From Actinomycetales bacterium (GTDB taxonomy: Bacteria > Actinomycetota > Actinomycetes > Actinomycetales > Cellulomonadaceae), in NCBI GenBank assembly GCA_012514835.1, contig JAAYZM010000404.1, positions 1-8,907 on the forward strand: a stretch of 8,907 nucleotides of DNA. Reading direction: 5' to 3'. The translations under genes and the position numbers were made by a program. This document shows positions 1 to 6,469 of this stretch, in pieces. The stretch's first letter is position 1. Each line of letters starts with the position of its first letter. The notes below the pieces were generated by a model, which worked only from the letters and a program-made list of their open reading frames with translations, did no database searches and was not told the origin of the DNA.

Positions 1-296
1 CCCATCGGGTAGAAGACCTTCTTGCCCTGCATGCGCTGGTAGCGCGCCACGACGTCCGTGTGCGTGTAGGAGAACACGTGCCCCACGTGCAGCGACCCGG
101 AGACGGTGGGCGGGGGAGTGTCGATCGAGAAGACCTGCTCGCGCGTGGCGCTGCGGTCGAACCCGTACGTGCCCGCGGACTTCCACGCGGCGTCCCAGCG
201 CTGCTCGAGGCCGTCGAGGGAGACCTTGTCCGGTACGACGCCGGCGCCCGGGGACGTCGCAGGGGTCGTGGCCGGGGTGAGGGTGTTCTCGCTCAT
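1..296 (-). CDS. valS: Valine--tRNA ligase, N-terminal fragment (truncated by window edge)
   Basis: Class I aminoacyl-tRNA synthetase that charges tRNA-Val in the cytoplasm. Only the first 98 codons are present, starting at the ATG whose A is at 296; the gene runs off the left edge. After a Thr/Pro/Ala-rich N-terminal tail (about 20 residues) comes the segment preceding the Rossmann domain (LEQRWDAAWKSAGTYGF, about 30-46). The nucleotide-binding signature follows: TPPPTVSGSLHVGHVFSYTH at about 60-79, with the HIGH-class motif read as HVGH (70-73). The Pro-Pro-Pro-Thr-Val-Ser-Gly context is characteristic of ValS rather than IleS or LeuS. The ribosome-binding site is weak: GGGAG lies about 11 bases before the ATG. 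The gene is divergent from the aminotransferase at 423. Identification is firm; completeness cannot be judged. Confidence 0.93.
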   Translation of the reverse strand, partial: MSENTLTPATTPATSPGAGVVPDKVSLDGLEQRWDAAWKSAGTYGFDRSATREQVFSIDTPPPTVSGSLHVGHVFSYTHTDVVARYQRMQGKKVFYPM

Positions 297-368
297 GGTG
301 GTCGATTCTCCCAGAACCCCGGAGCGGGTCGCGCATCCTTTCCACCGGTGCGGGCACGGGGGCCGGAC

Positions 369-374
369 TAGGCT
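369..374 (+). promoter_or_regulatory. Candidate -10 element (TAGGCT) for the aminotransferase gene
   Basis: TAGGCT fits the actinobacterial sigma-70 -10 consensus (TAnnnT) and lies about 49 bases before the ATG at 423. No convincing -35 hexamer is seen 16-19 bases upstream. A short inverted repeat (GGCTC-N6-GAGCC, 371-386) overlaps the expected transcription start and could be an operator, but it is only 5 bp. The same hexamer occurs before the gene at 1769. Confidence 0.35.
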
Positions 375-422
375 CGCGCCAGAGCCCGCCGTCGTGCTCT
401 ACGAAGTGCTCGAGGAGGAGCC

Positions 423-1730
423 ATGACACCGTCCGATGACACCCTGAGCGCCCTCGAGCTGGACCGTGCTCACGTGTTCCACTCGTGGTCCGCGCAGGGT
501 TCCCTGAAGCCCCTGACGATCGCCGGCGGACAGGGTTGCGAGCTGTGGGACGACGACGGGAAGCGCTACCTCGACTTCTCCTCGCAGATGGTCAACACGA
601 ACATCGGGCACCAGCATCCCGCCGTCGTCGAAGGCATCGTGGAGCAGGCCCGCACCCTCGCCACGGTCGCTCCTTCGCACGCGAACCTCGCTCGCGGGCG
701 GGCCGCGCAGCTCATCGCGGCCCGCGCCCCGGAGGGCATGGACAAGGTGTTCTTCACCAACGGCGGGGCGGACGCCGTCGAGAACGCGATCCGCATGGCG
801 CGCCTCGTCACGGGCCGGGACAAGGTCGTCTCCTCCTACCGCTCGTACCACGGCAACACGGGCGCGGCCGTCGTGGCGACGGGGGACTGGCGGCGCATGC
901 CCAACGAGTTCGCGCGCGGGCACGTGCACGCCTTCACTCCGTACCTGTACCGCTCGGAGTTCCACGCCACGACGCCCGAGGAAGAGTGCGAGCGCGCGCT
1001 GCGCCACCTCGAGCGCGTCATCGTCTCGGAGGGCGCGCAGACCGTCGCGGCCGTCCTGCTCGAGACGGTGCCGGGCACCGCGGGGATCCTCGTGCCCCCG
1101 CCCGGGTACCTGCCCGGCGTGCGCGAGATCTGCGACCGGCACGGCGTGCTGCTGATCCTCGACGAGGTCATGGCCGGGTTCGGGCGCACGGGCGAGTGGC
1201 TCGCCCTCGACGGCTTCGACGTGCGGCCCGACCTCATCACCTTCGCGAAGGGCGTCAACTCCGGGTACGTGCCCGTGGGCGGCGTGATCATCTCCGAGGA
1301 GATCGCGTCGTTCTTCGACGAGCGCGTGTTCCCCGGGGGCCTCACCTACTCCGGCCACCCGCTCGCCGCGGGCTCGATCGTCGCCGCGCTCACGGCCATG
1401 GCGGACGAGGGGATCGTCGACAACGCTCGGCGGATCGGCGTCGAGGTGCTCGGGCCGGGGCTGCGCGAGCTCGCCGAGCGGCACGCCGTCGTCGGCGAGG
1501 TCCGTGGCCTGGGGGTGTTCTGGGCCGTCGAGCTCGTCGCAGACCCGGTCACGCGCGAACCCCTCGGCGCGGCCGGGATGGGCCAGGTCAAGGCCGCGTG
1601 CCTCGAGCGCGGGCTCCTGCCGTTCGTGGCTGAGAACCGTGTCCACGTGGTCCCGCCGTGCATCATCACCGACGACGACGCCCGCCGTGGGCTGGCCCTC
1701 CTCGACGAGGCGCTCGGCACGCTCGCCTGA
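423..1730 (+). CDS. Class III PLP-dependent aminotransferase (substrate unassigned)
   Basis: 435-residue fold-type I, class III (omega) aminotransferase, full length for the family. It should move an amino group from an amine or omega-amino acid to a keto acid such as pyruvate or 2-oxoglutarate. Visible landmarks: the N-terminal ELWDDDGKRYLDFSSQMVNTNIGHQ block (about 40-64); the PLP phosphate-contact loop TNGGADAVENA (112-122); the cofactor-stacking Tyr in SYHGNTGA (Tyr142); LLILDEVMAGFGRTG (243-257), whose Asp247 should contact the pyridine nitrogen; and FAKGVNSGYVPVGG, whose Lys276 is the expected Schiff-base lysine. The ATG at 423 is preceded by a strong GGAGGAG site. The protein resembles the taurine-pyruvate and beta-alanine-type branch loosely called 'aspartate aminotransferase family', but residues alone do not fix the substrate. 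It lies 38 bp upstream of the F420 oxidoreductase, which may have its own promoter, so a functional link to F420 is not established. Confidence 0.88.
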   Translation: MTPSDDTLSALELDRAHVFHSWSAQGSLKPLTIAGGQGCELWDDDGKRYLDFSSQMVNTNIGHQHPAVVEGIVEQARTLATVAPSHANLARGRAAQLIAARAPEGMDKVFFTNGGADAVENAIRMARLVTGRDKVVSSYRSYHGNTGAAVVATGDWRRMPNEFARGHVHAFTPYLYRSEFHATTPEEECERALRHLERVIVSEGAQTVAAVLLETVPGTAGILVPPPGYLPGVREICDRHGVLLILDEVMAGFGRTGEWLALDGFDVRPDLITFAKGVNSGYVPVGGVIISEEIASFFDERVFPGGLTYSGHPLAAGSIVAALTAMADEGIVDNARRIGVEVLGPGLRELAERHAVVGEVRGLGVFWAVELVADPVTREPLGAAGMGQVKAACLERGLLPFVAENRVHVVPPCIITDDDARRGLALLDEALGTLA

Positions 1731-1734
1731 CGGT

Positions 1735-1740
1735 TAGGCT
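1735..1740 (+). promoter_or_regulatory. Candidate -10 element (TAGGCT) for the F420 oxidoreductase
   Basis: TAGGCT, identical to the hexamer before the aminotransferase, sits just after the stop of that gene and 29 bases before the ATG at 1769. The upstream 35 bases are coding and show no clear -35. If real, it would let the oxidoreductase and cofE be transcribed independently of the aminotransferase. Confidence 0.33.
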
Positions 1741-1768
1741 CGAACGCAGGCGAGTCGACGGAGGATTC

Positions 1769-2770
1769 ATGAGCGGGCTGACGATCGGTTTTGCGGCGAT
1801 GCTCGAGCAGTTCGGGCCGATGGAGTCGGTCGAGCTGAGCGAGTACGCGGAGTCGAAGGGGTTCAGCGGCGTCATGGCCGCGGACCACTTCCAGCCGTGG
1901 GTTCCGGCGCAAGGGCAGTCGCCGTTCGTGTGGAACGTGCTGACCGCGATCGGGGAGCGCACGCGGGGTGACCTGGGGCCGGGCGTGACGTGCCCGTCCT
2001 TCCGGTGGCATCCCGCGATGGTCGCCCAGGCGAGCGCGACGCTCGCGCACATGTACCCGGGGCGGCACTGGCTGGGCCTGGGTTCGGGGGAGGCGCTCAA
2101 CGAGCACGTCGTGGCGGGGTACTGGCCCGAGGCGCCCGAGCGCATCAACCGCATGTTCGAGGCGATCGACATCATCAAGAAGCTGTTCAGCGCCTCGCAG
2201 GCCGGGCGGGACGTCAAGCACTCGGGGCAGTTCTTCAAGCTCGAGTCCTCGCGGCTGTGGACCATGCCGCAGGAGGCCCCGGAGATCCTCGTGGCCACGG
2301 CCGGGCCCGTGACGGCCAAGCGGGCCGGGCGCAACGTGGACGGGCTCATCACGGTGGGGGCGCCGCTGGAGAAGATCGAGGGGCTGTTCGCCAAGTTCGC
2401 CGAAGGCGCGCGCGAGGCGGGCAAGGACCCGGACACGATGCCTAAGGTCCTCCAGCTGCACATGTCCTGGGCGCCTACGGATGAGGAAGCCCTGCGCAAC
2501 GCGATGGTCGAGTGGCCCAACGGGGGCATGAAGTTCCCCAAGGGTGACATCCGCTCCCCGTTCGAGCTCGAGCAGATGGCCAAGCTCGTGCGCCCCGAGG
2601 ACTTCGAGGGCCGCATGGTCATCTCTTCCGATCCCGACGAGCACCGCGCCTACATCCAGCGCTTCGTGGACCTCGGCTTCGACCGCATCTACCTGCACAA
2701 CGTGGGCCGCAACCAGCGCGAGTGGATCGACGTGTTCGCCCGCGACGTGCTCCCCCAGCTCTCGCGTTGA
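1769..2770 (+). CDS. LLM-class F420-dependent oxidoreductase, glucose-6-phosphate dehydrogenase (FGD) family
   Basis: 333-residue luciferase-like TIM-barrel enzyme expected to use coenzyme F420 (F420/F420H2 hydride transfer) in the cytoplasm. The ATG at 1769 has GGAGG about 5 bases upstream; an in-frame ATG at 1658 would overlap the aminotransferase and lacks support. The N-terminus MSGLTIGFAAMLEQF is family-typical. MAADHFQPW carries His40 and Trp44, which match the numbering I recall for the active-site His and Trp of mycobacterial FGD1. GVTCP (72-76) is the cofactor-binding strand. GLGSGEALNEH (103-113) holds Glu108, matching FGD1 Glu109. FPKGD (Lys258) and GRMVISSDPDEH (Arg282) match FGD1 phosphate-binding Lys259 and Arg283, but no Lys is seen near the Lys198 equivalent (local sequence TVGAPLEK). 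It is therefore best called FGD-like, with an uncertain sugar substrate. It lies directly upstream of cofE, so it probably uses the cofactor that CofE finishes. Confidence 0.87.
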   Translation: MSGLTIGFAAMLEQFGPMESVELSEYAESKGFSGVMAADHFQPWVPAQGQSPFVWNVLTAIGERTRGDLGPGVTCPSFRWHPAMVAQASATLAHMYPGRHWLGLGSGEALNEHVVAGYWPEAPERINRMFEAIDIIKKLFSASQAGRDVKHSGQFFKLESSRLWTMPQEAPEILVATAGPVTAKRAGRNVDGLITVGAPLEKIEGLFAKFAEGAREAGKDPDTMPKVLQLHMSWAPTDEEALRNAMVEWPNGGMKFPKGDIRSPFELEQMAKLVRPEDFEGRMVISSDPDEHRAYIQRFVDLGFDRIYLHNVGRNQREWIDVFARDVLPQLSR

Positions 2771-2856
2771 GCGGGGGCACGGGCGGGGCCGACGACGGCG
2801 CCTCGGACGCCGGACCTCGCGAGGGGGACCCCAGGGTCGCCCACGAGGAGACCGAG

Positions 2857-3606
2857 GTGTCCCTGCGCATCTGGGCGCCCGGCGGGATCGGGGAAGTCGC
2901 TCCGGGTGACGATCTCGTCGCGCTGATCGCCCGCGCGCTGGGTGCGTCTGGGACGACGCCGGTCCAGGAGGGCGACGTCGTCGTCGTGACCTCGAAGATC
3001 GTGTCCAAGGCCGAGGGGCGCGTCATGGCTGCGGACTCGCGCGAGGCGGCGATCGATGCCGAGACCGTGCGGCTCGTCGCCGCGCGGGGAACGCTGCGCA
3101 TCGTGGAGAACCGTCAGGGTCTCGTCATGGCCGCGGCGGGCGTCGACGCGAGCAACACCCCCGAGGGGACCGTGCTGCTGCTGCCTGAGAACCCGGACGA
3201 CTCGGCACGGCGGCTGCGTGCCGGGCTGCAGGACGCGCTCGGGGTGAGCCGGCTCGCCGTCGTCGTCACGGACACGGCGGGGCGGGCGTGGCGCGAGGGA
3301 CTTGTGGACATCGCGATCGGGGCCGCGGGGCTCGACGTGCTTGACGACCTGCGCGGGGGCCTCGACTCCCACGGACGCGAGCTCAACGTCACGGTCACCG
3401 CGGTGGCGGACGAGGTCGCGGCGGCCTCCGAGCTGGTCCGTGGGAAGACGGCCGGCCGGCCGGTCGCCGTCGTCCGCGGCCTGTCGCGCCACGTGACGGA
3501 AGGTGACGGCCCCGGGGCTCGAGCGCTCCAGCGCGGGCCCGAGACCGATCTGTTCTCGCTCGGGACCGCCGAGGCCTACGATCAAGGCCGGGCCGAGGGT
3601 CGCTGA
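2857..3606 (+). CDS. cofE: Coenzyme F420-0:L-glutamate ligase (single-domain CofE)
   Basis: 249-residue GTP-dependent gamma-glutamyl ligase that adds the first and further gamma-linked glutamates to F420-0. Motifs: GDVVVVTSKIVSKAEGR (39-55), the family N-terminal signature; GVDASNTPEG followed by LLLPENPDDSARRLR (about 95-121); and VVVTDTAGRAWREG (135-148) with the following IGAAGLDVLDDLRG, which carries conserved Asp/Thr residues typical of the metal- and nucleotide-binding region. The C-terminal VADEVAAASELVRGK and PVAVVRGL complete the family pattern. It lacks the C-terminal nitroreductase-like domain of mycobacterial FbiB, so it is the short archaeal-style form. I chose the GTG at 2857 because GAGGAG lies 6 bases before it and CofE proteins normally begin there. 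A TTG at 2767, overlapping the upstream stop, would add 30 low-complexity Gly/Asp/Ala-rich residues and has no ribosome-binding site. It is probably co-transcribed with the oxidoreductase. Confidence 0.93.
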   Translation: MSLRIWAPGGIGEVAPGDDLVALIARALGASGTTPVQEGDVVVVTSKIVSKAEGRVMAADSREAAIDAETVRLVAARGTLRIVENRQGLVMAAAGVDASNTPEGTVLLLPENPDDSARRLRAGLQDALGVSRLAVVVTDTAGRAWREGLVDIAIGAAGLDVLDDLRGGLDSHGRELNVTVTAVADEVAAASELVRGKTAGRPVAVVRGLSRHVTEGDGPGARALQRGPETDLFSLGTAEAYDQGRAEGR

Positions 3607-3629
3607 GGGCACGAGAGCGGAGGGCGGTA

Positions 3630-3764
3630 GTGAGTCGTCGCCGGGTGCCGCCTGCGGTGATCGTGCTCCTGATCCTCTTGGCGATCACCGTGGGTGTTGG
3701 CGTCGCGAGCGGTCTTGACACGCACGTCGACGGCCCCGGGACGAGCGTCACCGAGACCCCCTGA
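3630..3764 (+). CDS. Small single-pass membrane protein, 44 residues, unknown function
   Basis: Short gene starting with GTG at 3630, 23 bp after cofE, with a well-placed GGAGG at 3619-3623 (6-base spacing). The predicted product has a basic N-terminus (MSRRR), then a hydrophobic stretch from about residue 7 to 27 (Pro-Ala-Val-Ile-Val-Leu-Leu then Val/Gly/Ala-rich), then a polar tail ending in VTETP. That is the shape of a single transmembrane helix with the Arg cluster inside and about 17 residues outside. An uncleaved signal anchor fits better than a lipoprotein, as there is no Cys. I recognise no family. Its position suggests it is the last gene of the oxidoreductase-cofE transcript, so it may be an accessory to the F420 module, but that is inference. 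It ends 4 bp from the stop of the convergent hemolysin III gene. Confidence 0.6.
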   Translation: MSRRRVPPAVIVLLILLAITVGVGVASGLDTHVDGPGTSVTETP

Positions 3765-3773
3765 GGGCTCAGG
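3760..3773. terminator. Tiny inverted repeat holding both convergent stop codons
   Basis: CCTGAG-GG-CTCAGG is a perfect 6-bp inverted repeat, usable as a 5-bp stem with a GGGC loop. It contains the TGA of the small membrane gene and, on the other strand, the TGA of the hemolysin III gene. It has no T tract on either side, so it would be at best a weak bidirectional terminator. It may be coincidence. Confidence 0.2.
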
Positions 3774-4446
3774 CGGGCAGCACGTACCAGTACATGAGCA
3801 GGTAGTGCAGCACGGCCGCGATGACCACGAGGACGTGCCAGATCTCGTGAAAGCCGAAGATGCCCGGTAGTGGGTTGGGTTGCTCAGCCACGAACACGAC
3901 GAAGCCCACGGAGTAGGCAAGCCCGCCCGCCGCGAGCAGCGCATAGGCACCGAAAGGTAGCGCGACGCCTGACGCGAGCAGGAGCACGGGCATCCAGCCG
4001 AGCGCGATGTACAACGTGCTCGTCACGTACTTGGGCAGCCCGGGGAACACCGAGCGCACCACGATCCCCGCGATCGCGATGGCCCACACGGCTCCGAGCA
4101 CGGTCCACCCGAACGTGTTGCGGAACAGCACGAGCACCAGTGGCGTCATGGTCCCCGCAATCAACCCGAACACCGCGGCGTAGTCGAGGGTGCGCAGCAC
4201 CTGGTTGGTGCGCGGGCTCCCGTCGATCCCGTGGTGCAGGGCGCTCGCGCTGAACAGCGTGATGGCCCCGAGCCCGAAGATGCTCAGGCCCACGATCTTC
4301 CACGGGTCGCCCTGGACGGCAGCCTGCGAGACGAGCAGCCCCGTGCCCACGAACGCGAAGCACGCCGCGACCATGTGGGTGATCGTCGCGATGCGCTCGT
4401 CGGTCACGTGGACGCTGCCGTCCTTGCTCAGCCGTACCTCGTCCAC
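3769..4446 (-). CDS. Hemolysin III / PAQR-family membrane protein
   Basis: 225-residue polytopic inner-membrane protein with about seven hydrophobic segments, usual length for bacterial hemolysin III (YqfA-like) proteins. The family is related to eukaryotic adipoQ receptors and is thought to be a metal-dependent hydrolase; its bacterial role is poorly defined. The expected metal-site pattern is visible: FSASALHH (65-72, S-x3-H), LDYAAVFGLIAGTMTPLVL (87-105, conserved Asp88), and near the C-terminus FGFHEIWHVLVV (His200 and His204, H-x3-H). I chose GTG at 4446 because GAGGAAGG lies 5 bases upstream and the length then fits the family. An ATG at 4578 in the same frame would add 44 polar residues encoded by the palindrome and lacks a ribosome-binding site. 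It separates the cofE group from the ABC transporter group; I see no functional link to either. Confidence 0.87.
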   Translation of the reverse strand: MDEVRLSKDGSVHVTDERIATITHMVAACFAFVGTGLLVSQAAVQGDPWKIVGLSIFGLGAITLFSASALHHGIDGSPRTNQVLRTLDYAAVFGLIAGTMTPLVLVLFRNTFGWTVLGAVWAIAIAGIVVRSVFPGLPKYVTSTLYIALGWMPVLLLASGVALPFGAYALLAAGGLAYSVGFVVFVAEQPNPLPGIFGFHEIWHVLVVIAAVLHYLLMYWYVLPA

Positions 4447-4492
4447 TGCGGCCTTCCTCGATGCGCCCGTCTTGTCGCGGGTGGTCCCATGA

Positions 4493-4599
4493 TGGCGCGT
4501 CGTCACGGCAAGTGTGACTGGTGGGGCAGAAGTGGACCTGTGAGGTGTCACGTCTGCCCCATCAGTCACTCCCGTCACAGTTGCCGTGACGACGCGCCA
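4493..4599. repeat. 107-bp imperfect palindrome with 26-bp outer arms
   Basis: Outer arms 4493-4511 and 4581-4599 are perfect inverted copies (19 bp, TGGCGCGTCGTCACGGCAA and its complement). They extend to 26 bp (4493-4518 with 4574-4599) with one mismatch. An inner stem pairs 4514-4530 with 4553-4569 (17 bp including one G-T), centred on TGGGGCAGA/TCTGCCCCA. GTGAC on the left can pair with either of two GTCAC copies on the right, so the arms can switch partners. The whole unit lies between the ABC ATPase gene and the hemolysin III start, in the expected leader of the latter. Possibilities are a large cruciform or hairpin terminator or attenuator, a MITE-like remnant, or a pair of operators. 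I see no target-site duplication at its ends. Confidence 0.8.
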
Positions 4600-4623
4600 G
4601 ACCGGAGAGGTAGGCAGGCCTCG

Positions 4624-4652
4624 CCCACACCCACCCGGCCCGTGGGGGTGGG
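4624..4652 (-). terminator. Hairpin directly behind the ABC ATPase stop codon
   Basis: An 11-bp stem with one central mismatch (4624-4634 with 4642-4652) and a CCGGCCC loop begins right after the TAG of the ATPase gene (minus strand). No T run follows, which is common for actinobacterial terminators. It probably ends the transporter transcript, perhaps together with the larger palindrome beyond it. Confidence 0.5.
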
Positions 4653-4653
4653 G

Positions 4654-5420
<767 letters not shown>

Positions 5421-5430
<10 letters not shown>

Positions 5431-6461
5431 GATCCCCTCCTCCGCAGCAGGATCACGAACACGGGCACACCCACGAGCGCGGTCACCACGCCCACGGGCA
5501 GCTCGCGTGGATCAAACACGGTGCGCGCGAGCGTGTCCGCCCATACGAGGAACACGGCACCGGTGAGCGCGACGGCGGGCAGCAGCCGCCGGTGCGGCGC
5601 GCCGAGCACGAGACGCACGCCGTGGGGCAGCACGAGCCCCACGAACCCGATCGCCCCCGAGACGGCCACCATCGCCCCCGTGAGCAGCGCGACGGCGGCG
5701 AGCAGCAGCCATCGCGTCCGCTCGACGTGCACCCCGAGCGACGCGGCCGCGGTGTCACCGAACGCGAACGCGTCGAGGGTGGGGGCGGAGGCGAGGAGGA
5801 CGAGGCCGACGACGACGAGCGCCACGGCCGCGAGCCCCACCGAGCCCCAGTCCGCCCCGGCGACCGAGCCGAGCAGCCACGTGACGATCTCGCGGTAGGA
5901 GTCACCTGTGGCCGTCCAGAAGATGACCACCGACGTCGCGGCGGCGCACAGCTGCGACACGGCGAGCCCCGCGAGCACCATGCGCGTGGGGGTGAGCGAT
6001 CCGGCGGCCCGGGCGATCGCGAGCGACAGCGCGAGCGCGCCGAGCGCCCCGACGAATGCGGCGGCGGGCAGCGCGACCGCGAGCCCGAGCACGAGCACGG
6101 CCACCGCTCCGAGCGAAGCCCCGGAGGAAAGCCCCAGGAGGTACGGGTCCGCGAGAGGGTTGCGCGTGAGGGACTGCATCACGGCGCCCGCGAGCCCGAG
6201 CCCGGCCCCCACCACGGCGGCCGTGAGGGTCCGCGGCGTGCGCAGCTCCCACACGATCGCGTCCGTGAGCCGGTCCGGCGCGTCGACGGGCAGCCCGAGG
6301 TGGTGGGTGATGCTCGCGAAGGCCTCCGCGGTGCTCACGTCCGCGGGCCCGAACGTCACGGCCACGACGACGCTGACGACGAGCAGCACGAACAGCCCGG
6401 CGAGCGCGACCGCGAGGGGTACTCGCGCGCGCCGGGTGGCGCCTTCCGCCGTCGTCGTCAT
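5421..6461 (-). CDS. FecCD-family ABC permease, putative F420-0 importer
   Basis: 346-residue polytopic inner-membrane protein of the BtuC/FecCD fold (about 9-10 hydrophobic segments), presumably a homodimeric channel. Landmarks: a first transmembrane segment at about 15-37; the family block WELRTPRTLTAAVVGAGLGL from 71, running into GAVMQSLTRNPLADPYLLG (92-110) and SSGASLGA (112-119); GAIGFVGLVLPHGVRLVLG (269-287), the region that contacts the ATPase; and the C-terminal DTLART (309-314) plus ELPVGVVTALVGVPVFVILL (320-339). The ATG at 6461 lies 8 bp after the stop of the binding-protein gene, with AAGGA 5 bases upstream; the longer open frame starting at 6719 is inside that gene and not used. 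It overlaps the ATPase gene by 10 bases. Substrate cannot be read from the permease; the F420-0 proposal comes from context. Confidence 0.88.
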
Positions 6462-6469
6462 TCCCGTCC

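Noticed and set aside
399..1646. 415-codon open frame on the minus strand
   Set aside because: Shadow of the aminotransferase gene; the plus-strand frame has all PLP-enzyme motifs and a strong ribosome-binding site.
1346..2698. 450-codon open frame on the minus strand
   Set aside because: Antisense to the aminotransferase and the F420 oxidoreductase. The translation is Arg/His/Leu-rich with no family motifs, as expected from the reverse of GC-rich coding DNA.
4447..4578. N-terminal extension of the hemolysin III protein to an ATG at 4578
   Set aside because: The added residues come from the palindrome, resemble nothing in the family and lack a ribosome-binding site. The GTG at 4446 has a well-placed GAGGAAGG.
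4493..4599. Calling the palindrome an insertion sequence or MITE
   Set aside because: There is no transposase frame, no target-site duplication at its ends and no second copy in the window.
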